The translations under genes and the position numbers were made by a program. Shown here in pieces: positions 41,795-50,835 of a stretch of DNA of 64,000 bases. The DNA is from Streptomyces liliifuscus. GTDB lineage: Bacteria > Actinomycetota > Actinomycetes > Streptomycetales > Streptomycetaceae. Within the stretch, counting starts at the first letter, position 1, and every line of letters starts with the position of its first letter. The notes below the pieces were generated by a model, which saw only the letters and a program-made list of their open reading frames with translations, did no database searches and had not been told where the DNA came from. Where the stretch lies: assembly GCF_016598615.1 (NCBI RefSeq), contig NZ_CP066831.1:7750001-7814000 (forward strand). Reading direction: 5' to 3'.

Positions 41795-43597
41795 CTACAG
41801 GCCGAGTTCGACCTCGAACTCGCCCGCCTCCAGGATCGCCTTGACCGCAGTCAGGTACCGCGCGGCGTCCGCGCCGTCGACCAGACGGTGGTCGTAGGAC
41901 AGCGTCAGGTAGGTCATGTCGCGGACGCCGATGACCGTACCCTCCTCCGTCTCGATGACGGCCGGACGCTTCACCGTGGCACCGATGCCCAGGATCGCGA
42001 CCTGGTTCGGCGGCACGATGATCGTGTCGAAGAGCGCGCCGCGCGAGCCGGTGTTCGAGATCGTGAAGGTCGCGCCGGACAGCTCGTCCGGGGTGATCTT
42101 GTTCGCCCGGACCTTGCCCGCAAGCTCGGCGGTGGCCTTGGCGATACCGGCGATGTTGAGGTCGCCCGCGTGCTTGATGACCGGGGTCATCAGGCCCTTC
42201 TCGGAATCCACCGCGATACCGACGTTCTCGGTGTCGAAGTAGGTGATCGTGCCCTCTTCGACGTTGATCCGGGCGTTGACGGCCGGGTGGGCCTTCAGCG
42301 CCTGGGCCGCCGCCTTCACGTAGAACGGCATCGGGGAGAGCTTGACGCCCTCGCGCGCGGCGAAGGAGTCCTTGGCCTGCGCGCGCAGCCTCATCAGCCG
42401 CGTGACGTCGACCTCGACGACCGAGGACAGCTGGGCCTGCTCGTGCAGGGCCTTCACCATGTTGTCGCCGATGACCTTGCGGATGCGGGGCATCTTCACG
42501 GTCTGGCCGCGGAGGGGAGAGGCCTCCAGGGCCGGCGCCTTCTTGGCGGTGCTCGGGGCTGCCGCGGCCGGAGCCGGAGCAGCCGCGGCGGCCTTCGCGG
42601 CCTCGGCGGCGGCGAGGACGTCCTGCTTGCGGATACGGCCGCCGACGCCGGTGCCCTTGACGGCGGCCAGGTCGACGCCGTTCTCGGCGGCGAGCTTGCG
42701 CACCAGCGGGGTCACGTACGCGCCGTCGTCACCGGAGGTCGCGGCCGGAGCCGGGGCCGGGGTGACGGGAGCGGCCGCGACCGGCGCCGGAGCAGCCGGG
42801 GCGGGCTTGGGAGCCGGAGCGGCGGGCTGGACCGGAGCCGGCGCGGCGGCGGCCGGAGCAGCGGGGGCCGGAGCCGGAGCAGGAGCCGCGGGAGCCGCCG
42901 GGGCCGGGGCAGCGGCGGCGGGCGCCGGAGCCGGGGCGGCCGGGGCCGGAGCGGCGGCCGGAGCCGCGCCCGGGGCGCCGATGACGGCGAGCTTCGCGCC
43001 GACCTCGGCGGTCTCGTCCTCGCCGACCACGATCTCCAGCAGGACGCCGGCGACCGGCGCGGGGATCTCGGTGTCGACCTTGTCCGTGGAGACCTCGAGC
43101 AGCGGCTCGTCCTCCGCGACCTCCTCGCCGACCTCCTTGAGCCACCGGGTGACGGTGCCCTCGGTGACCGACTCGCCCAGTGCGGGCAGCACGACGTCGG
43201 TACCGGAAGCGCCGCCGGCCGGGGCGGCGGGGGCGGGCGTGGGCTCGGCGGCGGGCGCCGGAGCGGCGGGGGCCTCGGCGACCGGCGCCGGGGCGGGCTC
43301 GGCCGCCGGGGCCGGAGCCTCGGCGGCAGCGGGAGCCGGGGCGGCGGCAGGCGCGCCGGAGCCGTCGTCGATGACGGCCAGCTCGGCGCCGACCTCGACC
43401 GTCTCGTCCTCGGCGACCTTGATGGAGGCGAGCACGCCGGCGGCAGGGGAGGGGATCTCGGTGTCGACCTTGTCGGTGGACACCTCGAGCAGCGGCTCGT
43501 CGGCCTCGACGCGCTCGCCCTCGGCCTTCAGCCAGCGGGTGACAGTGCCCTCGGTGACGCTCTCGCCGAGCGCCGGAAGGGTTACGGAAACCGCCAT
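41795..43597 (-). CDS. sucB: 2-oxoacid dehydrogenase E2 component (dihydrolipoyllysine acyltransferase)
   Basis: 600 residues with two lipoyl domains. The first has lipoyl-Lys43 in EVSTDKVDTEIP and the second repeats EVSTDKVDTEIPAP. Long Ala/Pro linkers separate them from the E1/E3-binding domain (PLVRKLAAENGVDL, GTGVGGRIRKQDVL) and a catalytic core ending SYDHRLVDGADAARYL. It transfers the acyl group to CoA. Closest in name to SucB, but in actinobacteria such E2s can serve pyruvate or 2-oxoglutarate complexes; aceE next to the lipoate genes suggests a shared role here. It is 67 bases downstream of lpdA, same operon direction. Confidence 0.9.
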   Translation of the reverse strand: MAVSVTLPALGESVTEGTVTRWLKAEGERVEADEPLLEVSTDKVDTEIPSPAAGVLASIKVAEDETVEVGAELAVIDDGSGAPAAAPAPAAAEAPAPAAEPAPAPVAEAPAAPAPAAEPTPAPAAPAGGASGTDVVLPALGESVTEGTVTRWLKEVGEEVAEDEPLLEVSTDKVDTEIPAPVAGVLLEIVVGEDETAEVGAKLAVIGAPGAAPAAAPAPAAPAPAPAAAAPAPAAPAAPAPAPAPAAPAAAAPAPVQPAAPAPKPAPAAPAPVAAAPVTPAPAPAATSGDDGAYVTPLVRKLAAENGVDLAAVKGTGVGGRIRKQDVLAAAEAAKAAAAAPAPAAAAPSTAKKAPALEASPLRGQTVKMPRIRKVIGDNMVKALHEQAQLSSVVEVDVTRLMRLRAQAKDSFAAREGVKLSPMPFYVKAAAQALKAHPAVNARINVEEGTITYFDTENVGIAVDSEKGLMTPVIKHAGDLNIAGIAKATAELAGKVRANKITPDELSGATFTISNTGSRGALFDTIIVPPNQVAILGIGATVKRPAVIETEEGTVIGVRDMTYLTLSYDHRLVDGADAARYLTAVKAILEAGEFEVELGL

Positions 43598-43664
43598 GGT
43601 TTCGGTTGCTCCTTACGAATTGCGGAAGTCTGTGTCGTCGCGTCGTGAGTTGACCGAGGGTCGG

Positions 43665-45053
43665 TCAGTCGTGCGAGTGCAGCGGCTTGCCCGCGAGAGC
43701 GAGGTGGGCCTCGCCCATCGCCTCGTTCTGGGTCGGGTGGGCGTGGATGAGCTGCGCGACCTCGGCCGGCAGCGCCTCCCAGTTGTAGATCAGCTGGGCC
43801 TCGCCCACCTGCTCGCCCATGCGGTCGCCGACCATGTGGACGCCGACCACGGCACCGTCCTTGACCTGGACGAGCTTGATCTCGCCCGCGGTCTTGAGGA
43901 TCTTGCTCTTGCCGTTGCCCGCGAGGTTGTACTTCAGAGCGACGACCTTGTCCGCACCGTAGATCTCCTTGGCCTTGGCCTCGGTGATGCCGACGGAGGC
44001 GACCTCGGGGTGGCAGTACGTCACCCGCGGCACGCCGTCGTAGTCGATCGGAACGGTCTTCAGACCGGCGAGACGCTCCGCGACCAGGATGCCCTCGGCG
44101 AAGCCGACGTGCGCGAGCTGGAGCGTGGGGACCAGGTCACCGACGGCCGAGATGGTCGGCACGTTCGTGCGCATGTACTCGTCGACGAGGACGTAGCCGC
44201 GGTCCAGCGCGACGCCCTGCTCCTCGTAGCCGAGACCGGCGGAGACCGGCCCGCGGCCGATGGCGACCAGGAGGATCTCGGCCTCGAAGGTCTTGCCGTC
44301 GGCGAGGGTCACGCGGACGCCGTCCTGCGTGTACTCGGCCTTCTCGAAGAACGTGCCGAGGTTGAACTTGATGCCGCGCTTGCGGAAGGCGCGCTCAAGA
44401 AGCTTGGAGCTGTTCTCGTCCTCTACCGGGACGAGGTGCTTGAGACCCTCGATGACCGTGACGTCGGTGCCGAAGGACTTCCACGCGGAGGCGAACTCCA
44501 CGCCGATGACACCGCCGCCCAGCACGATCGCGGACTGCGGGACGCGGTCCAGCTTCAGCGCGTGGTCCGAGGAGACGATGCGGTTGCCGTCGATCTCCAG
44601 GCCCGGCAGCGACTTCGGCACGGAGCCGGTCGCGAGGAGCACGTGACGGCCCTGGATGCGCTGTCCGTTGACGTCCACGGAAGTGGGGGACGACAGACGG
44701 CCCTCACCCTCGATGTACGTCACCTTGCGCGAGGCCACCAGGCCCTGCAGGCCCTTGTAGAGGCCGCTGATCACGTCGTCCTTGTACTTGTGGACGGCGT
44801 TGATGTCGATGCCCTGGAAAGTCGTCAGGACGCCGTACTGGTCCGCCTCGCGTGCCTGGTCGGCGATCTCGCCGGCATGCAGCAGGGCCTTGGTGGGAAT
44901 GCAGCCGTTGTGCAGGCAGGTGCCGCCGAGCTTGTTCTTCTCGATCAGGGCGACGTCCAGGCCCAGCTGCGCTCCGCGCAGGGCCGCGGCGTAGCCGCCG
45001 CTACCACCGCCGAGGATCACTAGGTCGAAAACGGTGCTGGCGTCGTTCGCCAC
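43665..45053 (-). CDS. lpdA: Dihydrolipoyl dehydrogenase (E3)
   Basis: 462 residues from GTG 45053, with GGAGG about six bases upstream. FAD Rossmann LVILGGGSGGYAAALRGA and the redox-active disulfide CLHNGC in GGTCLHNGCIPTK. The C-terminal dimerisation domain carries HAHPTQNEAM with the catalytic His-Glu pair. It reoxidises the dihydrolipoamide of the SucB lipoyl domains with NAD+. Cotranscribed with sucB. Confidence 0.97.
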   Translation of the reverse strand: MANDASTVFDLVILGGGSGGYAAALRGAQLGLDVALIEKNKLGGTCLHNGCIPTKALLHAGEIADQAREADQYGVLTTFQGIDINAVHKYKDDVISGLYKGLQGLVASRKVTYIEGEGRLSSPTSVDVNGQRIQGRHVLLATGSVPKSLPGLEIDGNRIVSSDHALKLDRVPQSAIVLGGGVIGVEFASAWKSFGTDVTVIEGLKHLVPVEDENSSKLLERAFRKRGIKFNLGTFFEKAEYTQDGVRVTLADGKTFEAEILLVAIGRGPVSAGLGYEEQGVALDRGYVLVDEYMRTNVPTISAVGDLVPTLQLAHVGFAEGILVAERLAGLKTVPIDYDGVPRVTYCHPEVASVGITEAKAKEIYGADKVVALKYNLAGNGKSKILKTAGEIKLVQVKDGAVVGVHMVGDRMGEQVGEAQLIYNWEALPAEVAQLIHAHPTQNEAMGEAHLALAGKPLHSHD

Positions 45054-45348
45054 GTCACGTCCTCCATGCATGTGCGCCGTACGCCGGTCTGCGTCGACCG
45101 GGCGGCGGCTGGTGTCCGGCCGCTCTTTCTTCGGCCCTGTGGTGGGCCCTGTCCTGCCGAGAACCCATCTTCGCACCTGTCGGCGCCGAGCGGGACGCCG
45201 GGCCGGGCAGTGAGACGTCTGATCGATCACACGGCAGGCCCCGCGCCCCTTCAGGGGCGCCCCTGAAGGGGCGCGGGGAACTGCGCGACCAGCCACACCC
45301 GACCCGCACCCGCCGTACGGCGAGTGGAACCGAGCTATCGGGCGGGCG
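45054..45348. other. Gap between pepA and lpdA
   Basis: 295 bases, holding the lpdA leader and dispersed repeat copy 8. No gene seen. Confidence 0.5.
45239..45293. repeat. Dispersed intergenic repeat, copy 8
   Basis: CCGCGCCCC-TTCAGGGGCGCCCCTGAA-GGGGCGCGG: nested hairpin, then AACTGCGCGACCAG. On the minus strand it follows the pepA stop. Confidence 0.85.
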
Positions 45349-46899
45349 TCAGCCCAAATCCCCGGCAGCCGTCAGCTCGGCAAGCCGAACCAACGTACGC
45401 ACAGCAGACCCCGTACCCCCCTTGGGCGTGTACCCGAACGGCCCCTGCTCATTGAAGGCAGGCCCGGCGATATCGAGGTGCGCCCAGGTGATGCCCTCAC
45501 CCACGAACTCCTTCAGGAACAACCCGGCCACCAGGCCGCCGCCGTACCGCTCGCCCATGTTGGCGATGTCGGCCGTGGGGGAGTCCATCCCCTTCTTGAG
45601 GTGGTCCGGCAGCGGCATCGGCCACGCCGCCTCGCCGACCTCCTCGGCCGCCTCGTACACCGCGGTACGGAACGAGTCGTCGTTCGCCATGACACCGAAC
45701 GTCCGGTTGCCCAGCGCCAGCATCATCGCGCCGGTCAGCGTCGCCACGTCGACGATCGCGTCCGGGGTCTCCTCGGAGGCCTTGGCGAGCGCGTCGGCGA
45801 GGACGAGCCGGCCCTCGGCGTCGGTGTTGAGGACCTCGACGGTCTTGCCGCTGTACATGCGCAGCACGTCACCGGGGCGGGTCGCGGAACCGGAGGGCAT
45901 GTTCTCCGCCAGCGCGAGCCAGCCGGTCACGTTGACCTCCAGACCCAGCCGCGAGGCGGCGACGACCGCGGCGAACACGGCGGCGGCGCCGCTCATGTCG
46001 CACTTCATCGTCTCGTTGTGCCCGGCCGGCTTCAGCGAGATGCCGCCCGAGTCGTAGGTGATGCCCTTGCCGACGAAGGCGAGGTGCTTCTTCGCCTTGG
46101 AGGAGGTGTACGACAGCTTCACCAGGCGGGGCGCGGACGCGGAACCGACGCCGACGCCGAGGATGCCGCCGTAGCCGCCCTTCGCCAGGGCCTTCTCGTC
46201 GAGCACCTGCACCTTGATGCCGTGCTCCTTGGCCGCGGCCTGCGCGACGGCGGCGAAGGCCTCCGGGTTCAGGTCGTTCGGCGGGGTGTTGATGAGGTCG
46301 CGGGCGCGGTTCAGCTCCTCGGACACGGCGGTGGCGCGCTCGACGGCCGCCTTGAACGCCTTGTCGCGGGGCTTGCCGCCGAGCAGCGTGGCCTCGGCGA
46401 GCGGGGCCTTGCTGTTCTTCGCGTCCATCCCGCTGCCGTCGCTCTTGCCGTTCTCCTTGTAGACGTCGAAGGAGTACGCGCCGAGCAGCGCGCCCTCGCC
46501 GACGGCGCCCGCGTCGGCGGCGTCCTCGATCGGCAGGGCGAAGGCCGCCTTCTTCGAACCGGCGAGGGCACGTGCGGCGACACCGGCGGCCCGGCGCAGG
46601 GTCTCCCCGGAGAAGGAACCGTCCTTCTCCGGCAGAGCACCGAGACCGACCGCCAGCACGAGCGGAGCCTTGAAGCCGGACGGAGCCGGCAGCTTCGTCA
46701 CCTCGCCCTCGCCGCCCGAGGCGCCGAGGGTCTCCAGAACGCCGGCGAGCCTGCCGTCGTACGCCTTGTCCACGGCCTCGGCGCCCGGTGCCACGACCAG
46801 GTCCCCGGACTTGGGCCCGGTGCCCTTGGCGACACCGACGACGATGGCGTCGACCCGCAGGCCGGGTGCCGCGGCGGTGCTGAGAGTGAGAGCAGTCAC
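45349..46899 (-). CDS. pepA: Leucyl aminopeptidase (M17)
   Basis: 516 residues from GTG 46899. Di-zinc ligands and catalytic signature: VGKGITYDSGGISLKP, KCDMSGAAAV, and NTDAEGRLVLADAL (the M17 signature). It releases N-terminal residues, preferably Leu, from peptides; some family members also bind DNA. It lies upstream of lpdA on the same strand. A divergent promoter region (282 bases) separates it from the polysaccharide deacetylase gene. Confidence 0.95.
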   Translation of the reverse strand: MTALTLSTAAAPGLRVDAIVVGVAKGTGPKSGDLVVAPGAEAVDKAYDGRLAGVLETLGASGGEGEVTKLPAPSGFKAPLVLAVGLGALPEKDGSFSGETLRRAAGVAARALAGSKKAAFALPIEDAADAGAVGEGALLGAYSFDVYKENGKSDGSGMDAKNSKAPLAEATLLGGKPRDKAFKAAVERATAVSEELNRARDLINTPPNDLNPEAFAAVAQAAAKEHGIKVQVLDEKALAKGGYGGILGVGVGSASAPRLVKLSYTSSKAKKHLAFVGKGITYDSGGISLKPAGHNETMKCDMSGAAAVFAAVVAASRLGLEVNVTGWLALAENMPSGSATRPGDVLRMYSGKTVEVLNTDAEGRLVLADALAKASEETPDAIVDVATLTGAMMLALGNRTFGVMANDDSFRTAVYEAAEEVGEAAWPMPLPDHLKKGMDSPTADIANMGERYGGGLVAGLFLKEFVGEGITWAHLDIAGPAFNEQGPFGYTPKGGTGSAVRTLVRLAELTAAGDLG

Positions 46900-47181
46900 G
46901 GTGGTGAAATCTCGCTTCCATTGAGTTGCTGTGGCCGTCAGGGGTGAGGTCGGCCGGGGCGGTGGAGTCCCGGGCACGAGCCTACGCGCGGTGGCGCGTT
47001 TCGCTCATTCCAGCGGCCGTTCATCCGTGCGTGGTGGCCTGGCCACTTATCACCTCTCACTTCTGTGACCTGAGACACACTCCTGCTGTTTGCGATGAGT
47101 AACCCACTCGTCGCTTTGCATGATTTCCACGGATCCTCCTCGAATTGACCATCAGGGGATCTTGTTGGGGGAGGGGCGAAC
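46900..47181. other. Divergent intergenic region pepA / deacetylase
   Basis: 282 bases between two divergent starts. Contains TTGACC at 47144 and an AT-richer segment, and GGGGGAGGGGCGAAC directly before the deacetylase ATG. Candidate promoters only; no gene or hairpin beyond this. Confidence 0.4.
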
Positions 47182-49218
47182 ATGGCGCAGAGTGCGCGCA
47201 GATGGAGAAACGCGGCCGCTGTCATGGCGGCCGCCGGTCTGCTGAGCCTGGGGCTGGGAACCCCCGGGGCGTCGGCGGCGGAAGAGCCGCGCATCGATCT
47301 GAAGGTGCTCGTCGTCGACAACGGCGACAGCCCCGTGGAAGCCATCACGGAGGAGCTGAGGACCACCGGCATCCCGTACACGACCGTCGACCTGAACGAC
47401 TCCGGCCGCCCGACCATCGACGAGGCGTTCCTGAGCGACACGGTGGACGGCACGCCGCGCGCCAGGTACCAGGGCGTCGTGCTGCCCAACGAGGCGCCGT
47501 TCGGAACCGGTTCGGCCGAGCAGACGGCCCTGGAGACGTACGAGAGGACCTTCGGCATCCCCCAGGTCGACGCCTACACCTGGGCGCACCCCGGGGTCGG
47601 CCTCGACTACACGGACGCGGGCGGCTGGGCCGGCACGCTCGACGGCCGCGAGGCGGCGGTCACCACGGCGGGCGGGGCGGGCCATTTCGGCTACCTCGAC
47701 GGCCCCCTGGCATTCGAGGACAACTCGCCCTCCGTCCAGGAGAGTTACGGCTACGTGGCCCGGCCCCGCGCGGGCTTCACCAGCTACGTGGACATCGCCG
47801 TGCCCGGCGGGACCGGCCGTGGCAGCCTGGTCGGCGAGTACGCGCACGACGGACGTCGCGAACTCGTCGTGACCTTCGCGTACAACCACTACCAGCAGCA
47901 GTTCCGCGTCCTTGCCCGCGGCATTGTCGAATGGCTGACTCAGGGCGTACACCTCGGCCGGAGCAGGAACTACTTTTCTGTCCATGTCGATGACGTGTTC
48001 GCGCCCGACAGCCGCTGGGACACCGAACGCAACTGCACACCCGGCGACTTCGACTGCGTGGGCGGTGACGGTGAGGGAACCACACCGATCCGTATGACCG
48101 CGGCCGACGCGGTGCACGCCGCCCAGTGGCAGCGGGACAGCGGCTTCACCCTCGACATGGTCTACAACGCCGGCGCCGGTGAGGAGTGGAAGAGCGAGAA
48201 CGGCAACGTCGACGCGCTGACCGACCAACTCCTCGCCGACAAGGGCGAGTACCGCTGGGTCAACCACACCTACACACACCCCTTCCTCGGCTGCGTCCAG
48301 GACACCAGCACCGTGCCGTGGAGCTGCGCGAAGAACGCCGACGGCTCGACCCGGTACGTGAGCCGCGCCGACATCTCGGCGGAGATCCGCGACAACAACC
48401 TGTGGGCGGCGAGCCACGGACTGCCCGTCGACAGCAGCGAGTTGGTCACCGGCGAGCACTCCGGTCTGAAGACCCTGCCGCAGCAGCCGGACGACAACCC
48501 GAACCTCGCCGGAGCCCTCGCGGACAACGGTGTCGACTGGACAGCCTCCGACAACTCCCGTGAACCGCAGCAGCGTTCGGTGGGCAGCACCCTGACCGTG
48601 CCCCGCCACCCGATGAACGTGTACTACAACGTCGGCACGTCCGAGGAGATGACCGACGAGTACAACTGGATCTACACCTCGAAGGCCGACGGCGGCAGCG
48701 GCGTCTGCGAGAACAACCCCACGTCGACCTGTCTCGACGACCCGCTCGACCCGGCGACCGGCTTCGAGTCGTACATCCTCCCGCAGGAGGCCCGCACCGC
48801 CCTCGGCCACGCCGTGGGCAACGACCCGCGCCCGCACTACGTGCACCAGTCCAACCTGGCCGAGGACCGGCTGCTCTACCCGGTCCTGGACAAGGTGCTC
48901 GCCGACTACCGCGCCCTCTACGCCGACAACGCCCCGCTGGAGAACCCTCGGCAGAGCGCCATCGGCACCGAACTGAAGCGCCGCGCCGCCTGGCAGGAGG
49001 CCGTCGCCGACGGTGACGTCACGGCGTACCGCGTCGGCACGACCGTCACCGTCACCGCCCCGTCCGGGACACAGATCCCGGTGACCGCGCCCGAAGGGAC
49101 CCTCAAGCAACTCCTGCTCGGCACCACCGCGTTCGGGACGCCCTACGCGGGAGAGCGATCGGCCTGGACCACGCCGGACGCTCTGCAGACAGCCCTCACC
49201 CTCAGACTGCCCGCATAA
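47182..49218 (+). CDS. Agd3-like secreted polysaccharide deacetylase (CE18-type)
   Basis: 678 residues. Signal peptide at 1-33 (RRWRNAAAVMAAAGLLSLGLG, then GASAAEE). The catalytic region has the Asp pair in HVDDVF (D270, D271) and HTYTHPF (His362, His366), the D-D/H-x3-H metal site of the Agd3/CE18 deacetylases. These remove acetyl from hexosamine polymers such as fungal galactosaminogalactan. Start ATG 47182 has GGGGAGGGGCGAAC upstream. A hairpin and a 93-base gap separate it from the glycosyltransferase, but all four genes face the same way. Confidence 0.75.
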   Translation: MAQSARRWRNAAAVMAAAGLLSLGLGTPGASAAEEPRIDLKVLVVDNGDSPVEAITEELRTTGIPYTTVDLNDSGRPTIDEAFLSDTVDGTPRARYQGVVLPNEAPFGTGSAEQTALETYERTFGIPQVDAYTWAHPGVGLDYTDAGGWAGTLDGREAAVTTAGGAGHFGYLDGPLAFEDNSPSVQESYGYVARPRAGFTSYVDIAVPGGTGRGSLVGEYAHDGRRELVVTFAYNHYQQQFRVLARGIVEWLTQGVHLGRSRNYFSVHVDDVFAPDSRWDTERNCTPGDFDCVGGDGEGTTPIRMTAADAVHAAQWQRDSGFTLDMVYNAGAGEEWKSENGNVDALTDQLLADKGEYRWVNHTYTHPFLGCVQDTSTVPWSCAKNADGSTRYVSRADISAEIRDNNLWAASHGLPVDSSELVTGEHSGLKTLPQQPDDNPNLAGALADNGVDWTASDNSREPQQRSVGSTLTVPRHPMNVYYNVGTSEEMTDEYNWIYTSKADGGSGVCENNPTSTCLDDPLDPATGFESYILPQEARTALGHAVGNDPRPHYVHQSNLAEDRLLYPVLDKVLADYRALYADNAPLENPRQSAIGTELKRRAAWQEAVADGDVTAYRVGTTVTVTAPSGTQIPVTAPEGTLKQLLLGTTAFGTPYAGERSAWTTPDALQTALTLRLPA

Positions 49219-49242
49219 CGGAGACAAGCGCCGCAGCATGAC

Positions 49243-49274
49243 GCGCGCCCCGGCCAAGACCGGCCGGGGCGCGC
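49243..49274 (+). terminator. Hairpin between deacetylase and glycosyltransferase genes
   Basis: GCGCGCCCCGGCC and GGCCGGGGCGCGC, a perfect 13-bp stem with a six-base loop (AAGACC), no T-run. It may attenuate expression from the deacetylase gene into the downstream operon. Confidence 0.5.
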
Positions 49275-49311
49275 CACCGAGCCGTAAGAAATGTTCCAGG
49301 GGGGAACACGC

Positions 49312-50835
49312 ATGATGAGCAAAGGCCGTCATGTCACCATGCTCACTGAGGGCACGTATCCACTGGTCCACGGCGGGGTCAGCACCTGGTGCGACCAGCT
49401 CGTGAAGGGGATGCCCGAAGTCGAGTTCAACGTCGTCTCGCTCTCCGGCAACGGCCGTGAACCCGTGACCTGGGAGCTGCCGAGCAACGTCTACCAGCAC
49501 ACGTCCGTACCGCTGTGGGGCACGCTGCAGGGATCCCGGCGCGCACCGCGTGGCCCCGCCCGCCGCCGCTTCATCGACACCTACGAGCGGTTCCTGCTGT
49601 CCTTCCTGGACCCCGAGGCGCACTGCGACTTCGGCGAGGCCTTCTACGAACTCGCCCGACTCGCCCGTGACGGAAAGCTTTCGGCGGCCCTGCGCACCGA
49701 GGCCGCGCTGCGCTCGCTGATGTGGATCTGGACCATGCCGCATCTCCGGATCGCCCAGGCCCGCCCCACCGTGCACGACGCGCTGACCGCCACCGACCTG
49801 CTGGAACACGCGCTGCGCCCGCTGGGCGTCCGGCTGCCCGAGAACTCCGTCTCGCACGCCACCGGCAGCGGTCTGGCCACACTTCCCGCCCTGGCCGCAC
49901 GGCAGTTGGACGGCATCCCGTTCCTGCTCACCGAGCACGGCATCTATCTGCGCGAGCGCTACCTCGGCTACCGCAGCGACGCCCAGCGGTGGCCCGTCAA
50001 GGCCCTGATGCTCGGCTTCTACCGAGAGCTCAACACCCTCGGCTACAGGACGGCCGACCTCATCACCCCGTGCAACCAGTACAACCGCCGCTGGGAGGAG
50101 CGCGGCGGCGCCGACCCGGACAAGATCCGTACCGTCTACAACGGCGTCGACCCCGCCGCCTTCCCGCACGCCGGACCCGAGCCGGACGTACCCACGCTCA
50201 CCTGGTGCGGCCGCGTCGACCCCATCAAGGACCTCGAAACGCTGCTGCGCGCGTACGCCATGGTGCGCGCCGAACTCCCCGAGACCAGGCTGCGGTTGTT
50301 CGGCCCGGTGCCGCCCGGCGGAGAGGCGTACAAGACCAGACTGGAGAAGCTCGCCGCCGAACTGGGCGCCACGGACGGGCTCACCTTCGAGGGCCGCATC
50401 AGCGAGGTGTGGCGGGCCTACGCGGCCGGGCACGTCGTGATGCTCTCCTCCATCTCGGAGGGTTTCCCCTTCTCGATCATCGAGGCCATGTCGTGCGGCC
50501 GGACCACGGTCTCCACCGACGTGGGCGGCGTCAGCGAGGCGGTCGGCGACACGGGGCTCGTGGTGCCGCCGCGCGAGCCCGAGAAGATGGCCGCCGCCGC
50601 GCTCGTACTGCTGCGGGACGACGAACGACGCCTGGAACTGGGACAGTTGGCCCGCCAGCGCGTCATCGAGCGCTTCACGCTCCGCCGCTCCGTGGACGCC
50701 TTCCGGACGATCTACCAGGAGCTCGCGGGCCTGCCCGAGGTGTACGAGCCCACGCTGGAGACCGTCGCCGACTGGACCCTCGAACTGCGCGACCCCTGGT
50801 ACCAGGCCGTCGCGACGGACGGGACCGGCTGGTGA
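49312..50835 (+). CDS. PelF-like family-4 glycosyltransferase
   Basis: 507 residues from ATG 49312 (AGGGGGGAACACGC upstream). Cytoplasmic, no transmembrane segment. Features: TEGTYPLVHGGVSTWCDQL at the N-terminus (DUF3492-like), FLLTEHGIYLRERYL characteristic of PelF, and the GT4 donor site SEGFPFSIIEAMSCG with the E-x7-E pair. PelF polymerises partly acetylated hexosamines in the Pel system, and the Gtb3-type enzyme of fungal galactosaminogalactan is also GT4. It overlaps the next gene by GTGA. Confidence 0.8.
   Translation: MMSKGRHVTMLTEGTYPLVHGGVSTWCDQLVKGMPEVEFNVVSLSGNGREPVTWELPSNVYQHTSVPLWGTLQGSRRAPRGPARRRFIDTYERFLLSFLDPEAHCDFGEAFYELARLARDGKLSAALRTEAALRSLMWIWTMPHLRIAQARPTVHDALTATDLLEHALRPLGVRLPENSVSHATGSGLATLPALAARQLDGIPFLLTEHGIYLRERYLGYRSDAQRWPVKALMLGFYRELNTLGYRTADLITPCNQYNRRWEERGGADPDKIRTVYNGVDPAAFPHAGPEPDVPTLTWCGRVDPIKDLETLLRAYAMVRAELPETRLRLFGPVPPGGEAYKTRLEKLAAELGATDGLTFEGRISEVWRAYAAGHVVMLSSISEGFPFSIIEAMSCGRTTVSTDVGGVSEAVGDTGLVVPPREPEKMAAAALVLLRDDERRLELGQLARQRVIERFTLRRSVDAFRTIYQELAGLPEVYEPTLETVADWTLELRDPWYQAVATDGTGW

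Noticed and set aside
42342..45023. 893-residue plus-strand ORF
   Set aside because: Antisense to sucB and lpdA; Ala-rich shadow of the Ala/Pro linkers, no recognisable domain.
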